Shown here: one piece after another, positions 1-7,800 of the stretch | Position numbering within the stretch: position 1 is the stretch's first letter | Layout of the letters: each line of letters opens with the position of its first letter | Assembly (NCBI GenBank): GCA_047921175.1 | Contig: JBLRWQ010000080.1 | Location: 1 to 12,659 of the forward strand | Length of the DNA: 12,659 bases | Direction: 5' to 3' | From: T1Sed10-7 sp047921175 | GTDB lineage: Bacteria; Actinomycetota; Nitriliruptoria; Nitriliruptorales; Nitriliruptoraceae | Program-made: the position numbers and the translations under genes | The notes under the pieces: generated by a model | What the model was told of the DNA's origin: nothing | Seen by the model: only the letters and a program-made list of their open reading frames with translations | The model's database searches: none

Positions 1-38
1 TGCTGGTCGACGCCCTGGGGCGGGCGCTCACCCGCTGA
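1..38 (+). CDS. possible C-terminal tail of a convergent gene (partial)
   Basis: An open frame enters from the left edge and ends in TGA at 36-38. The eleven visible sense codons, from position 3, read LVDALGRALTR. All of them end in G or C, which is the codon habit of the real genes in this window. If real, its last 11 bases overlap the stop end of the minus-strand deacetylase at 28, giving a tail-to-tail overlap. Eleven codons are too few to name a family, and at this GC content a chance open frame of this length is common. The call is therefore weak and rests only on codon use and placement. Confidence 0.3.
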   Translation, partial: LVDALGRALTR

Positions 39-822
39 CCTCCCCGGCCGCGACCCAGGCGGACAGCTCGCTCCACCGCAAGGACACGAAGGCCTCCGCC
101 TGGCCGGTCCCGGCCGTGGTCGCCAGCGATCGGTAGCGCGCGAGCCCGCGGACCGCGGTCAGGTCGAAGGCCGCGGCGGCGGTCACGTGCGCGGCGAGCG
201 CCGCCGTCACCGCGGCGCTGACCTCGGTCACGTCGATGACCCGGTCCGGACGCGCGATGGGGGTGTGCACCTCGTAGCCCCACAGATCGCAGCCCGGCTG
301 CGCCGGCACCTTCGACAGCGCCGCCGCGACGGCGCGGTGGTCGCGGTGGGCGTCGAGCGGCCACGGCAGCAGGACCAGGTCGGGGCCGATGACCTGGAGC
401 ATCCCGGCGAGCGCCTCGCTGAGCTCCTCGAGGTGCTCGTCCACCGCGCTGTCGGGGAACCCGAGCGGTGTGACGACGCTCGCACCGAGGTGGTGGCAGG
501 CGCGCGCTGCCTCGGCGCGCCGACGCTGCCCGGTCGCCACCCGGGTCCCCGACGCACCGACCGTGGCGGCCCCGTCGGTGACCAGCGCGACGGTCACCTG
601 GGTCCCGGCGGTGGCCAGGCGTGCGATCGTCCCGCCGCACCCGAGGGTCTCGTCGTCGGGGTGGGGCGCGATGACGACGGCGCGGCGGACGCGCGGCAGC
701 ACGGTGCACGGGTGCCCGGTGGGGAGCAGCGATGCCACCTCGATCACGGTCCGGAGCAGGTCGGGGCTCACCCGCTGGCGCTGTCGGGCCGCCAGCTGGA
801 GCAGGCCCCGGGGCAGCTTCAC
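28..822 (-). CDS. PIG-L/LmbE family zinc-dependent N-deacetylase
   Basis: Predicted metal-dependent amidohydrolase that removes the N-acetyl group from an amino-sugar conjugate (the family of MshB, BshB and GlcNAc-PI deacetylase). The 264-residue length is normal for the family. The hallmark AxHPDDE motif is clear: P53-H54-P55-D56-D57-E58 followed by TLGCGG. By analogy with MshB, H54 and D57 would bind zinc and D56 would be the general base. The second motif HRDH (159-162) supplies the third zinc ligand, H162. There is no signal peptide, so it should be cytosolic. The chosen GTG start at 822-820 shares four bases (GTGA) with the stop of the upstream glycosyltransferase and has no Shine-Dalgarno of its own, so translation is probably coupled. 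The frame stays open far upstream to 1431, but that extension lies inside the glycosyltransferase gene and looks like antisense-free GC-rich filler (Arg/Pro/Gly rich). It is the last gene of the four-gene operon. The substrate is unknown; the family is secure. Confidence 0.9.
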   Translation of the reverse strand: MKLPRGLLQLAARQRQRVSPDLLRTVIEVASLLPTGHPCTVLPRVRRAVVIAPHPDDETLGCGGTIARLATAGTQVTVALVTDGAATVGASGTRVATGQRRRAEAARACHHLGASVVTPLGFPDSAVDEHLEELSEALAGMLQVIGPDLVLLPWPLDAHRDHRAVAAALSKVPAQPGCDLWGYEVHTPIARPDRVIDVTEVSAAVTAALAAHVTAAAAFDLTAVRGLARYRSLATTAGTGQAEAFVSLRWSELSAWVAAGEVSG

Positions 823-1946
823 ACCGCGGTCGCGTACGACGTGGCGCGGACGTGGTGCGCGAGCATCGCCTCGGTCGCGGCGGGCCATCCGCGTGCCTCG
901 GCCGCCGCGCGGGCTGCCCGTCGCCGCTCCTGCTCGGGGATCCGGAGCAGGCGCAGGACCGCGAAGGCGAGCGCCTGCGGGGTCGGGCTCGCGGTCGCGC
1001 CCGCCGGGGTGACCGCGGAGCGACCGGCGGGCAGGCCGAGCAGTTCCGGGAGCCCGCCGGTGCGTGCCGCGGCGATCGGGGTGCCGCAGGCCAGCGCCTC
1101 CAGCGCCGCCAGGCCGAAGGCCTCGCCCGGGCAGGGGGCGAGGCAGACATCCGCGTCGGCGAGTTCGGTCGCGACCTCCAGCGTCGGACGGTGTCCGAGG
1201 AACCGCACGGGGAGACCGGCCGCCCGGCGCTGCAGGGCGGCGCGCAACGGTCCGTCGCCGACCACGGTCAGCTCGGCGGGCAGCCCCTGGTGGCGCAGCG
1301 AGCGCAGGGCCTCGACGGCCAGCTCGGGGCGCTTCTCCTTCGACAGCCGGCCCACCAGCGCCAGGCGGATCGGGCCGCCCACGGCGCGCTGCCGTCTGGC
1401 GGGGTGGAAGGCGGTCAGGTCGACGCCCCACGGGACGACGCTGGCGCGGTCGTCGGGGAACGCGGCGGCAGCGAACCGACTCGGGGCCACGAGCGAGGCC
1501 GGTCGTGCGGCGAGCCAGCGGTCGGCGCGCGCTGCGAGCGGCTCCGCGCCGAGACCGACGGGCAGCCAGGTCCGCAGGGCGTGCTCGAGGCGCTCGTGGA
1601 CCACGATCGTGACCGGGATGCGCCGTGGCCGCGCCCAGCGCGCGACCCAGGTCAGGGTCATGCGGTCCGAGACCTCGATGGCATCCGGGCGCGCCATCTC
1701 GAGCAGCTGCACCAGCCGAGCCCGGTCCACGACCAGCCGGTAGCCACCGCTCGCGGGCAACGGCGGTCCGGAGAGGCTGGCCCGTCGGGTGCCGTCATCC
1801 CCGGTCCACAAGCGGGTGGCCGCACCGGCGGTGATCACGGTGCGCTCGTGCCCGGCATCGAGGTACCCCGCGCCGAGCCGGTCGATGACCCGAGCGATCC
1901 CTCCCGACGTGGGATGGACCAGGTTCGCGAGCTGCAGGATGTGCAC
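819..1946 (-). CDS. GT4-family glycosyltransferase (first of two)
   Basis: Retaining GT-B-fold glycosyltransferase of 375 residues that would transfer a sugar from a nucleotide donor to an unknown acceptor at the cytosolic face. The N-terminal half opens with a beta strand and the glycine loop SGGIARV (14-20), the usual acceptor-side loop. The C-terminal half carries GRLSKEKRP (199-207), whose Arg200 and Lys205 match the donor-phosphate-binding pair of GT4 enzymes, then TVVGDGPLR (237-245). The E-x7-E motif is EAFGLAALE, with E275 and E283. The GTG start at 1946 is supported by a strong AGGAGGA ribosome-binding site 4 bases upstream and by the fit to the first beta strand (HILQLANL). It lies 10 bases after the stop of the preceding glycosyltransferase and overlaps the deacetylase start by 4 bases. 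The donor sugar cannot be read from sequence. MshA and PimB-type enzymes are in the same broad family, but no specific assignment is justified. Confidence 0.88.
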   Translation of the reverse strand: MHILQLANLVHPTSGGIARVIDRLGAGYLDAGHERTVITAGAATRLWTGDDGTRRASLSGPPLPASGGYRLVVDRARLVQLLEMARPDAIEVSDRMTLTWVARWARPRRIPVTIVVHERLEHALRTWLPVGLGAEPLAARADRWLAARPASLVAPSRFAAAAFPDDRASVVPWGVDLTAFHPARRQRAVGGPIRLALVGRLSKEKRPELAVEALRSLRHQGLPAELTVVGDGPLRAALQRRAAGLPVRFLGHRPTLEVATELADADVCLAPCPGEAFGLAALEALACGTPIAAARTGGLPELLGLPAGRSAVTPAGATASPTPQALAFAVLRLLRIPEQERRRAARAAAEARGWPAATEAMLAHHVRATSYATAV

Positions 1947-1950
1947 GGCT

Positions 1951-1957
1951 TCCTCCT
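1951..1957 (-). promoter_or_regulatory. ribosome-binding site AGGAGGA fixing the GTG start at 1946
   Basis: On the minus strand AGGAGGA lies 4 bases ahead of the GTG start of the downstream glycosyltransferase. The site touches the TGA stop of the upstream glycosyltransferase (1957-1959), so ribosomes ending one gene stop on the landing site of the next. It rules out the long upstream extension of this reading frame. Confidence 0.75.
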
Positions 1958-3126
1958 CAGGCGGCGGTTCGGGTCGACCTCGGTGCGGCCGGCAGGACGG
2001 CGCGGTAGTGGGCCACGAGGTCGTCGGTGCGCGCGGACCAGGTGCGGTCCCGCACGTCGTGGCGGGCCGCGCGGCCTTGGCGGTCACGCAGCCCCGGGTC
2101 GGCGATCAGCCGCGCGACCTCGTCGCGCAGCGACTCCGGGTGCAACGGATCCCACAGGAACCCGGTCCGTCCGTGCCGGACGAGGTCGAGCGGTCCGCCG
2201 CTGGCCGGGGCGACGACGGGCACGCCCGACGCCAGGGCCTCCTGCGCCGCCTGGCAGAAGGTCTCGTGCAGGCCGGTGTGGACGAACACGTCCAGATCGG
2301 CGTAGGCCCGTGACAGCGCCGTGCCATGCAACTCCCCCAGGAAGCGGGCGGTGGGGAGCAGCCGTTCGAGGCGCGCGCGCTCGTCGCCGTCCCCCACGAC
2401 CACCAGGTCGATACCCGGCAGGTCCGTGAGCAGGTGCAGCCGGTCTACGCGCTTCTCGCGGGACAGGCGACCGACGTAGCCGACGCGCACACGGTCGACC
2501 TGCTCGGTCGCGACGCGGCAGCGGTGTGTCGGCGAGAACACCTCGATGTCGACACCGCGGCCCCAGCGCTCGATGCGCTCGATCCCGTGGATCCTGAGGG
2601 CGGCGACGGCCGCTCGCGAGGGTGCCAGGGTGCGGTCGCACGCGTTGTGGACCCGCTCGATCCAGCGCCACAGGGATCGCTGCGTCGCGGGGAGGCCGTG
2701 GTCGGCCGCGAAACCGGCGAGGTCCGTCTGGTAGACGGCCACCGTCGGGATGCCGAGCGCACGGCAGACCGCCCCGGCGCGAGCCCCGAGGACCACCGGT
2801 GAGGCGAGGTGGACGACGTCGGGCCGGAGCCGTTCGAGCGCGCTGGCGATCGCGCGCGTGGGCAGCCCGAGCGGGAACCCGGACGCCCACGGCAACGGGA
2901 CCGATGGCAGCCGCACCACCTCGGTGGCGCCCCAGCGGGACGGGCCGGGGGCCGGCGCGATGACGGTGACGGTGTGGCCACGTCGCTCGAGCTCCGGGAC
3001 CACGCTGGCGACGGACCGGGCCACCCCGTTCATGGTCGGGAGGAAGGACTCAGCGACGATGGTCACCCGCAGTGGGCCGTCGGGGTCCGGTGCCGACCGA
3101 CCACCGGGTCCGGCGAGCGGGCTCAT
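1957..3126 (-). CDS. GT4-family glycosyltransferase, MgtA/SqdX-like
   Basis: A second GT-B-fold glycosyltransferase, 389 residues. After a short Gly/Pro-rich lead (1-18), the sequence VTIVAESFLPTMNGVARS (21-38) and the later VYQTDLAGFA (131-140) resemble the subfamily that includes mycobacterial GDP-mannose-dependent alpha-mannosyltransferases (MgtA) and sulfoquinovosyl-diacylglycerol synthase (SqdX). These act on lipid acceptors. Donor-site motifs follow: GRLSREKR (219-226), VVVGDGDER (232-240) and the E-x7-E motif HETFCQAAQE (E288, E296). No hydrophobic helix is evident, so it is likely cytosolic or peripheral at the membrane. The ATG start at 3126 overlaps the stop of the acetyltransferase by ATGA, showing tight coupling. 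The open frame upstream to 3555 lies within that neighbour and is rejected. Subfamily placement is from remembered motifs, not from a search, and the sugar donor is not known. Confidence 0.88.
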   Translation of the reverse strand: MSPLAGPGGRSAPDPDGPLRVTIVAESFLPTMNGVARSVASVVPELERRGHTVTVIAPAPGPSRWGATEVVRLPSVPLPWASGFPLGLPTRAIASALERLRPDVVHLASPVVLGARAGAVCRALGIPTVAVYQTDLAGFAADHGLPATQRSLWRWIERVHNACDRTLAPSRAAVAALRIHGIERIERWGRGVDIEVFSPTHRCRVATEQVDRVRVGYVGRLSREKRVDRLHLLTDLPGIDLVVVGDGDERARLERLLPTARFLGELHGTALSRAYADLDVFVHTGLHETFCQAAQEALASGVPVVAPASGGPLDLVRHGRTGFLWDPLHPESLRDEVARLIADPGLRDRQGRAARHDVRDRTWSARTDDLVAHYRAVLPAAPRSTRTAA

Positions 3127-3830
3127 CTCGTCCCCTCCGCGCGCGGCACCCCGACCGTCCGTAGCAGGACGACGTGGTCGATGGGCTCGCCAGCGAGCCA
3201 GGAGAAGGTCGCGCTCCGGTACCGGTGGACCACCGGGGCCCCCGCTCGCTCGAGCCTGGCGAGCCGACGGTTCGCCGGCAGGTTCAGCTCGCCGTACCAC
3301 GCGTCCAACCCGGCAGCCCGGACCAGCGCGTCCATCGTCGTGGCGAGCTGTGGGCCGATCCGGCCGGCCCGGAGCGACGGGTCGAGGTTGACGTGCGCGT
3401 GGGCCGACGCCGGCGGCCGCGAGGCGTGCCGCCATGCTGTCCAGCCGTCGCGGAGCCGGAGCGTGACGAAGCGGCGGGCGTCGCCTCGACGCCGACCGGT
3501 GAGGACCTCCACCAGCATGCGGGTCGTCCAGCGCGCGGCCTGGCGGCGTTGCCACGCGCGGAGCCGCGGCTCATCGAGGCAGGCCAGCAGGTAGCCACCG
3601 ACCCGACCGTCGTCGACGACCACCTCGACACGGCCGTGGTGGAGATACCAGTCGAGGCTCAGCCGCTCATAGGGGGCGAGGTCGCCGATGTCCCTCGGTG
3701 CGGCGCGGCCCCGGCAGAGCGTCGCACGGAAGATCCGGCGGATGTCGTCCTCGTCCTCTGGCCGCATGGGTCGCAGCAGTGGGGTCGTGGTGCTTCGGCG
3801 GCGGGCGCTGGCGAGCGGCAACGTCTCCAT
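3123..3830 (-). CDS. GNAT-like N-acetyltransferase
   Basis: About 235 residues from the ATG at 3830. The N-terminal LLRPMRPEDEDDIRRIF is a typical GNAT opening (strand 1 plus helix 1). The C-terminal half, AHVNLDPSLRAGRIGPQLA followed by a helix and a ...LDAWYGELNLPANRRLARLERAG stretch, matches the GNAT strand 4/pyrophosphate-loop/helix 3 layout, with RAGRIG in place of the Q/RxxGxG/A loop. It would use acetyl-CoA or another acyl-CoA; the acceptor is unknown. The middle (about 85-125) is Arg-rich and unlike a compact GNAT. The start is uncertain: neither the ATG at 3830 nor GTG codons at 3836 and 3848 have a clear ribosome-binding site, and the 3848 start would give 241 residues. Leaderless translation is possible. 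It is the first gene of the operon with the two glycosyltransferases and the deacetylase. Confidence 0.72.
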   Translation of the reverse strand: METLPLASARRRSTTTPLLRPMRPEDEDDIRRIFRATLCRGRAAPRDIGDLAPYERLSLDWYLHHGRVEVVVDDGRVGGYLLACLDEPRLRAWQRRQAARWTTRMLVEVLTGRRRGDARRFVTLRLRDGWTAWRHASRPPASAHAHVNLDPSLRAGRIGPQLATTMDALVRAAGLDAWYGELNLPANRRLARLERAGAPVVHRYRSATFSWLAGEPIDHVVLLRTVGVPRAEGTR

Positions 3831-3890
3831 GCGCACATCGGAGACCACGGAGATGACGGGGCGCCGACCACGAGTTGATGGTGGGGCGGC

Positions 3891-3902
3891 CGTCAGCTGA
3901 CG
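3891..3902. promoter_or_regulatory. 12-bp perfect palindrome, candidate operator
   Basis: CGTCAGCTGACG reads the same on both strands. It sits in the 150-base divergent space between the acetyltransferase operon and deoC, 28 bases upstream of the deoC -10-like box, where a dimeric regulator could touch either promoter. No matching known regulator site is claimed. Confidence 0.35.
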
Positions 3903-3930
3903 ATCGCCGCGTGCACCCGTCGGTGCGGTC

Positions 3931-3936
3931 TACGCT
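3931..3936 (+). promoter_or_regulatory. deoC -10-like box TACGCT
   Basis: TACGCT fits the actinobacterial -10 form TANNNT and would place the transcript start near 3943, about 42 bases before the deoC start codon. No good -35 hexamer is seen. Directly upstream, GCACC-CGTC-GGTGC (3913-3926) forms a small inverted repeat. The same hexamer appears ahead of purS and of the small membrane gene, which supports it as a promoter element. Confidence 0.45.
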
Positions 3937-3984
3937 GCTGACGCACCGTGGTGGGCGCCCGGTGCGGCGTCGAAGGAGGCCGAG

Positions 3985-4644
3985 GTGGACCGACACGAGC
4001 TGGCCGCGATGATCGACCACACGCTGCTGCGGCCGGAGGCCACGGCCGCCCAGGTGGAGCGGCTCTGCCACGAAGCGATCGAGCACGGTTTCGCGTCCGT
4101 GTGCGTCAGCCCGACCCGCGTCGGGCTGGTCGCCCGCCTCCTGGACGGCCACCCGTCGCTGGCTTGCGCCGTGGTCGGGTTCCCCAGTGGTGCGCACCTC
4201 GGGCCGGTCAAGGCCGCCGAGGCCGCCCGTGCCGTGGAGGACGGTGCCGACGAGTTGGACATGGTCATCGATCTGGGGGCGTTGGGCGACGAGGGCGCCG
4301 AAGCGGTGGTCCGCGATGTGCACGCCGTGCGGTCCGCGATCGACGACGCCGTGGTGCTGAAGGTCATCCTGGAGGCGGCGGCGCTGAGCGACGAGCAGCT
4401 CGTCGCCGCCTGCGAGGCCTCGGTCGGCGCCGGCGCGGACTTCGTGAAGACCAGCACCGGGTTCCACCCGGCGGGCGGCGCGTCGACGCATGCGGTCGCG
4501 CTGATGCGCGCCACCGTCGGCGACGAGGTCGGGGTCAAGGCGTCCGGGGGGATCCGGACCCTGGAGGACGCGCTCGCGATGGTCGGGGCGGGCGCGAACC
4601 GGCTCGGGATGAGCGCCGGCGTGGCGGTCGTCACCGGCGCCTGA
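3985..4644 (+). CDS. deoC: deoxyribose-phosphate aldolase (DERA)
   Basis: Class I aldolase of 219 residues that reversibly splits 2-deoxy-D-ribose 5-phosphate into acetaldehyde and glyceraldehyde 3-phosphate, feeding deoxynucleoside sugar into central metabolism. It is a cytosolic TIM barrel. The family signatures are all present: IDHTLLRP (10-17), VVGFPSGAH (63-71), ELDMVIDLGAL (90-100), KVILE (126-130), FVKTSTGF (153-160) and VGVKASGGIRT (182-192). K155 aligns with the Schiff-base lysine (K167 in E. coli), K185 with the helper lysine (K201) and D92 with the catalytic aspartate (D102). The GTG start at 3985 has a near-ideal AAGGAGG 5 bases upstream (3973-3979). It stands alone, with its own promoter-like box, and is not in a deo operon with nucleoside phosphorylases here. 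A small stem-loop follows its stop. Confidence 0.96.
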   Translation: MDRHELAAMIDHTLLRPEATAAQVERLCHEAIEHGFASVCVSPTRVGLVARLLDGHPSLACAVVGFPSGAHLGPVKAAEAARAVEDGADELDMVIDLGALGDEGAEAVVRDVHAVRSAIDDAVVLKVILEAAALSDEQLVAACEASVGAGADFVKTSTGFHPAGGASTHAVALMRATVGDEVGVKASGGIRTLEDALAMVGAGANRLGMSAGVAVVTGA

Positions 4645-4646
4645 CC

Positions 4647-4660
4647 CCCGCCGAGGCGGG
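4647..4660 (+). terminator. short GC hairpin just after deoC
   Basis: CCCGCC-GA-GGCGGG is a perfect 6-bp inverted repeat starting 2 bases after the deoC TGA. As a folded RNA it would be a 5-bp stem with a CGAG loop. There is no U-tract, so at best it is a U-less terminator of the kind reported in high-GC actinobacteria. It may act together with the larger repeat hairpins that follow. Confidence 0.4.
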
Positions 4661-4664
4661 CATC

Positions 4665-4720
4665 GGTGCCCGGAACCGCGCTAGAGCGCTGTTTCGTGCA
4701 CTGGCGGCGGCCGGTTCGTG
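4665..4720. repeat. tandem direct repeat, copy 1
   Basis: This copy matches 4727-4782 at 54 of 56 positions (differences at 4670 and 4716); the central 45 bases (4671-4715) are identical to 4733-4777. The period is 62 bp, with a 6-base spacer. The copy contains an inverted repeat (4666-4701) able to fold into a long stem around a GCGC-TAGA-GCGC core. It lies wholly between the convergent stops of deoC and pyc and is non-coding. Confidence 0.85.
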
Positions 4721-4726
4721 GACAGG

Positions 4727-4782
4727 GGTGCACGGAACCGCGCTAGAGCGCTGTTTCGTGCACTGGCGGCGGCCGGTCCGTG
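4727..4782. repeat. tandem direct repeat, copy 2
   Basis: This is the second copy of the 56-bp unit. Its inverted repeat is better preserved than in copy 1: positions 4728-4763 begin and end with GTGCAC and pair along almost their whole length. Conservation of 54 of 56 bases in non-coding DNA points to recent duplication or to selection on the structure. Confidence 0.85.
4728..4763. terminator. long stem-loop in repeat copy 2, candidate bidirectional terminator
   Basis: The two halves pair from GTGCAC at 4728-4733 with GTGCAC at 4758-4763 inward to a GCGC/GCGC core with loop TAGA. There is one C-T mismatch and one G-T pair, about 15 paired positions in all. It sits between two converging genes, 66 bases past the pyc stop on the minus strand and 84 bases past the deoC stop, where a terminator for both strands is expected. 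It has no U-tract on either strand. A transposable palindromic element would look the same. Confidence 0.45.
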
Positions 4783-4828
4783 CACACCGAGGTCGATCCG
4801 CGCACCCCGTCGAAGCGGCCAGACCCGC

Positions 4829-7800
4829 TCAGCCCGCCGGGGTGACCTCGCAGACCAGGTCGCCCGGCTCCACCTTGGTGCCCGCCCCGGTCACGACCCG
4901 GGCGACCTTGCCGGCGTGCGGCGCGGAGATGGTCGACTCCATCTTCATGGCCTCGATCGTGGCCACCGGGTCCCCGGCGGCCACCTCGGCACCCGCCTCG
5001 ACCGCCCAGGTGATGACCCCGGTCAGCGGTGCGGCGACGTGCTCGACGCGCGAGCTGTCGGCCTTCTCGACGTTGGCGACCTCGCTGTGGATCGCGTGGT
5101 CGCGGACCTCGATCGGCCGGGACTGCCCGTTGACGTGGAGCAGCACGGTCCGGAAGCCCCCGTCGTCGGGCTCGCCGACCGCCTGGAGGCTGAAGTAGAC
5201 CTTCGTGCCGCGGCGCAGCTCCACCTCGACCTCGTGGTCCTGGCCCAGCCCGTGCCAGAAGGCGTCGGTGGGCAGCAGGGAGACGTCCCAGTAGAGGTCG
5301 TGGGCGTGCTCGAAGTCCTTCGTCGGCCCCGGGAACTGCAGCCGGTCCAGCGCGCGGCGCCTTGCCGGTCCCGGCTCGTCGGGGAGGTCCTCCACGGGCG
5401 GTGCGGCGACCGGCCGGGACGACGCCTTGGCCTCGAGCACCTTGGTCCGGAACGGCTCCGGCCAGCCGCCGTGGGGGGTGCCGAGCTCGCCGCGCAGGAA
5501 CCCGATCACGCTGTCGGGCAGGTCGAAGCGGGACGGGTCGCGCTCCAGCTCGTCGATGTCGACGCCGGCGGACACCAGGTACAGGGCCAGGTCGCCGACG
5601 ACCTTGGAGGTCGGGGTGACCTTGATGATGCGCCCGAGCAGCTCGTCCACCCGGGCGTAGGCCTCCTCGATCTCCTCGACCCGGTCGCCGAGCCCGAGCG
5701 CCCCCGCCTGCGAGCGCAGGTTCGACAGCTGGCCGCCCGGGATCCCGTGGCGGTACACCGTGCCGGTCGGGCTCTTCATCCCGGACTCGAAGGGGGCGTA
5801 GAGCTTGCGCACCGCCTCCCAGTAGGGCTCCATCGCCCACAGGTTCTCGAGCTGCAGGCCCGTGCGACGCGGTCCGCCGTCGGTCGCGGCGACGATCGCC
5901 GCGAGGCTCGGCTGCGAGGTCATGCCGGACAGGGGTGCGGCGGCGCCGTCGATCGCGTCCACGCCGGCCTCGATGGCGGCGAGGTAGGTGGCCAGCTGTC
6001 CGCCGGCGGTGTCGTGGGTGTGCAGGTGGACGGGTGCGTCGAAGCGCTCGCGCAGTGCGGTCACCAGGATCCGGGCGGCGGGTGCGCGCAGCAGGCCGGC
6101 CATGTCCTTGATGCACAGGATGTGTGCGCCGGCGTCCAGCACGCCTTCGGCGACACCGAGGTAGTGGTCCAGGGTGTAGAGGTGCTCGTCGGGGTCGGAC
6201 AGGTCCCCGGAGTAGCACAGGGTCCCCTCCGCCAGCGCCCCGGCGTCGCGGGCGGCGCCGATCGCGGCCCGCATCTGCTCGACGTCGTTGAGGGCGTCGA
6301 AGACCCGGAAGAGGTCGAGCCCGGCGGTGGCCGCCTCCTCGACGAAGGCCCGCACGGCCCGCTCCGAGTAGGCGGTGTAGCCGAGCAGGTTCCGGCCCCG
6401 CAGCAGCATCTGCAGGGGGATGTTGGGGATGGCCTCCCGGAGCTGCTCCAGCCGCGCCCACGGGTCCTCGTGCAGGAACCGGAGCGCCACGTCGTAGGTC
6501 GCCCCGCCCCAGGCCTCGAGCGACAGCAGCTGGGGCAGCCCGTGGGCGAGGTGCGGGGCGGCGGCGAGCATGTCGAAGGTGCGCATGCGGGTGGCGAACA
6601 GCGACTGGTGCGCGTCCCGCAGCGAGGTGTCGGTCACGAGCACGTCGTCGCTGTCGCGCAGCCACCGGGCGAACCCGTCGGGGCCGAGCTCCCGGAGCCG
6701 GTCGCGGTTGCCCGGCGGTGGGGTCGCGGCCTCATCGATCGCGGGGAGCTTGGTGGCCGGTGCCGGGCTTCCCGGCGGCGGGCCGTACTCGCGGTTGACG
6801 GTGCGCTCGGCGAGGAACGTCGCGAGCCGCTGGGTCCGGTTGGTGCCCGCGGCGGCGTGCAGCAGATGCGGGTGCTCGTCGATGAACGCCGTCGACAGGT
6901 CCCCGGCGCGCAGGGCCGGCTCGGCCAGCATGGCCTGCAGGAAGCGCATGTTGGTGCGCACGCCGCGGACCCGGAACTCGGCCAGCGCGCGGCGCGCCCG
7001 CCGGATCGCGGTGTCGAGGTCGGCGCCGCGGGCGGTCAGCTTGACCAGCATCGAGTCGAAGAACGGGCTGATCTCCCCGCCCACGTAGGCGCTGCCGGCG
7101 TCCAGCCGGATCCCGGCCCCGCCGGGGGAGCGGTAGGCGGAGATCCGGCCCGTGTCCGGCCGGAAGCCCTGCTCGGGGTCCTCGGTGGTGATCCGGGCCT
7201 GGAGCGCGAAGCCGCGGGTGGCGATGGTGTCCTGGCTGAGCCCGAGGTCGGCGAGCGTGGCCCCACCGGCGATCCTGAGCTGCGAGCCGACGAGGTCGAC
7301 GGCGGTGACCTCCTCGGTGACGGTGTGTTCCACCTGGATGCGGGGGTTCATCTCGATGAACACCGCACGGGCGTCCGGCTCGGTGGCGCGCTCGACCAGG
7401 AACTCCACCGTCCCGACGTTCCGGTAGTCGACCGCCCGGGCGAACTCGACCGCGTAGGCGCACAGTCGGTCACGCAGCTCGCTCGGCAGGTTCGGGGCGG
7501 GTGCGAGCTCGAGCACCTTCTGGTGGCGGCGCTGCAGGGAGCAGTCCCGCTCGTAGAGGTGCACCACCTCGCCGTTCGCGTCGGCGAGGACCTGCACCTC
7601 GATGTGGCGGGGGCGGGTCATGGCCTGCTCGAGGAAGACGCTCGGGTCACCGAAGGCGCCCTCCGCCTCGCGCATGGCCGTCTCGACCGCGGCCACGAGG
7701 TCCTCGCGGCGCTCGACCCGGCGCATGCCGCGTCCCCCACCGCCCGCCGCGGCCTTGACGAAGACGGGGAAGCCGATGCGTTCCGCGTGGTCGACCGCCT

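Noticed and set aside
187..2429. Long plus-strand open frames opposite the deacetylase and first glycosyltransferase
   Set aside because: Their translations are Arg/Gly/Pro/Ala-rich without domains, while the minus-strand frames carry catalytic motifs. They are GC-driven mirror frames.
3667..4733. Minus-strand open frames opposite deoC
   Set aside because: They run antisense to a full DERA with all catalytic lysines and lack any motif or start signal.
4665..4782. CRISPR-like repeat array
   Set aside because: There are only two copies, the 6-base spacer is far too short, and no cas genes are in view.
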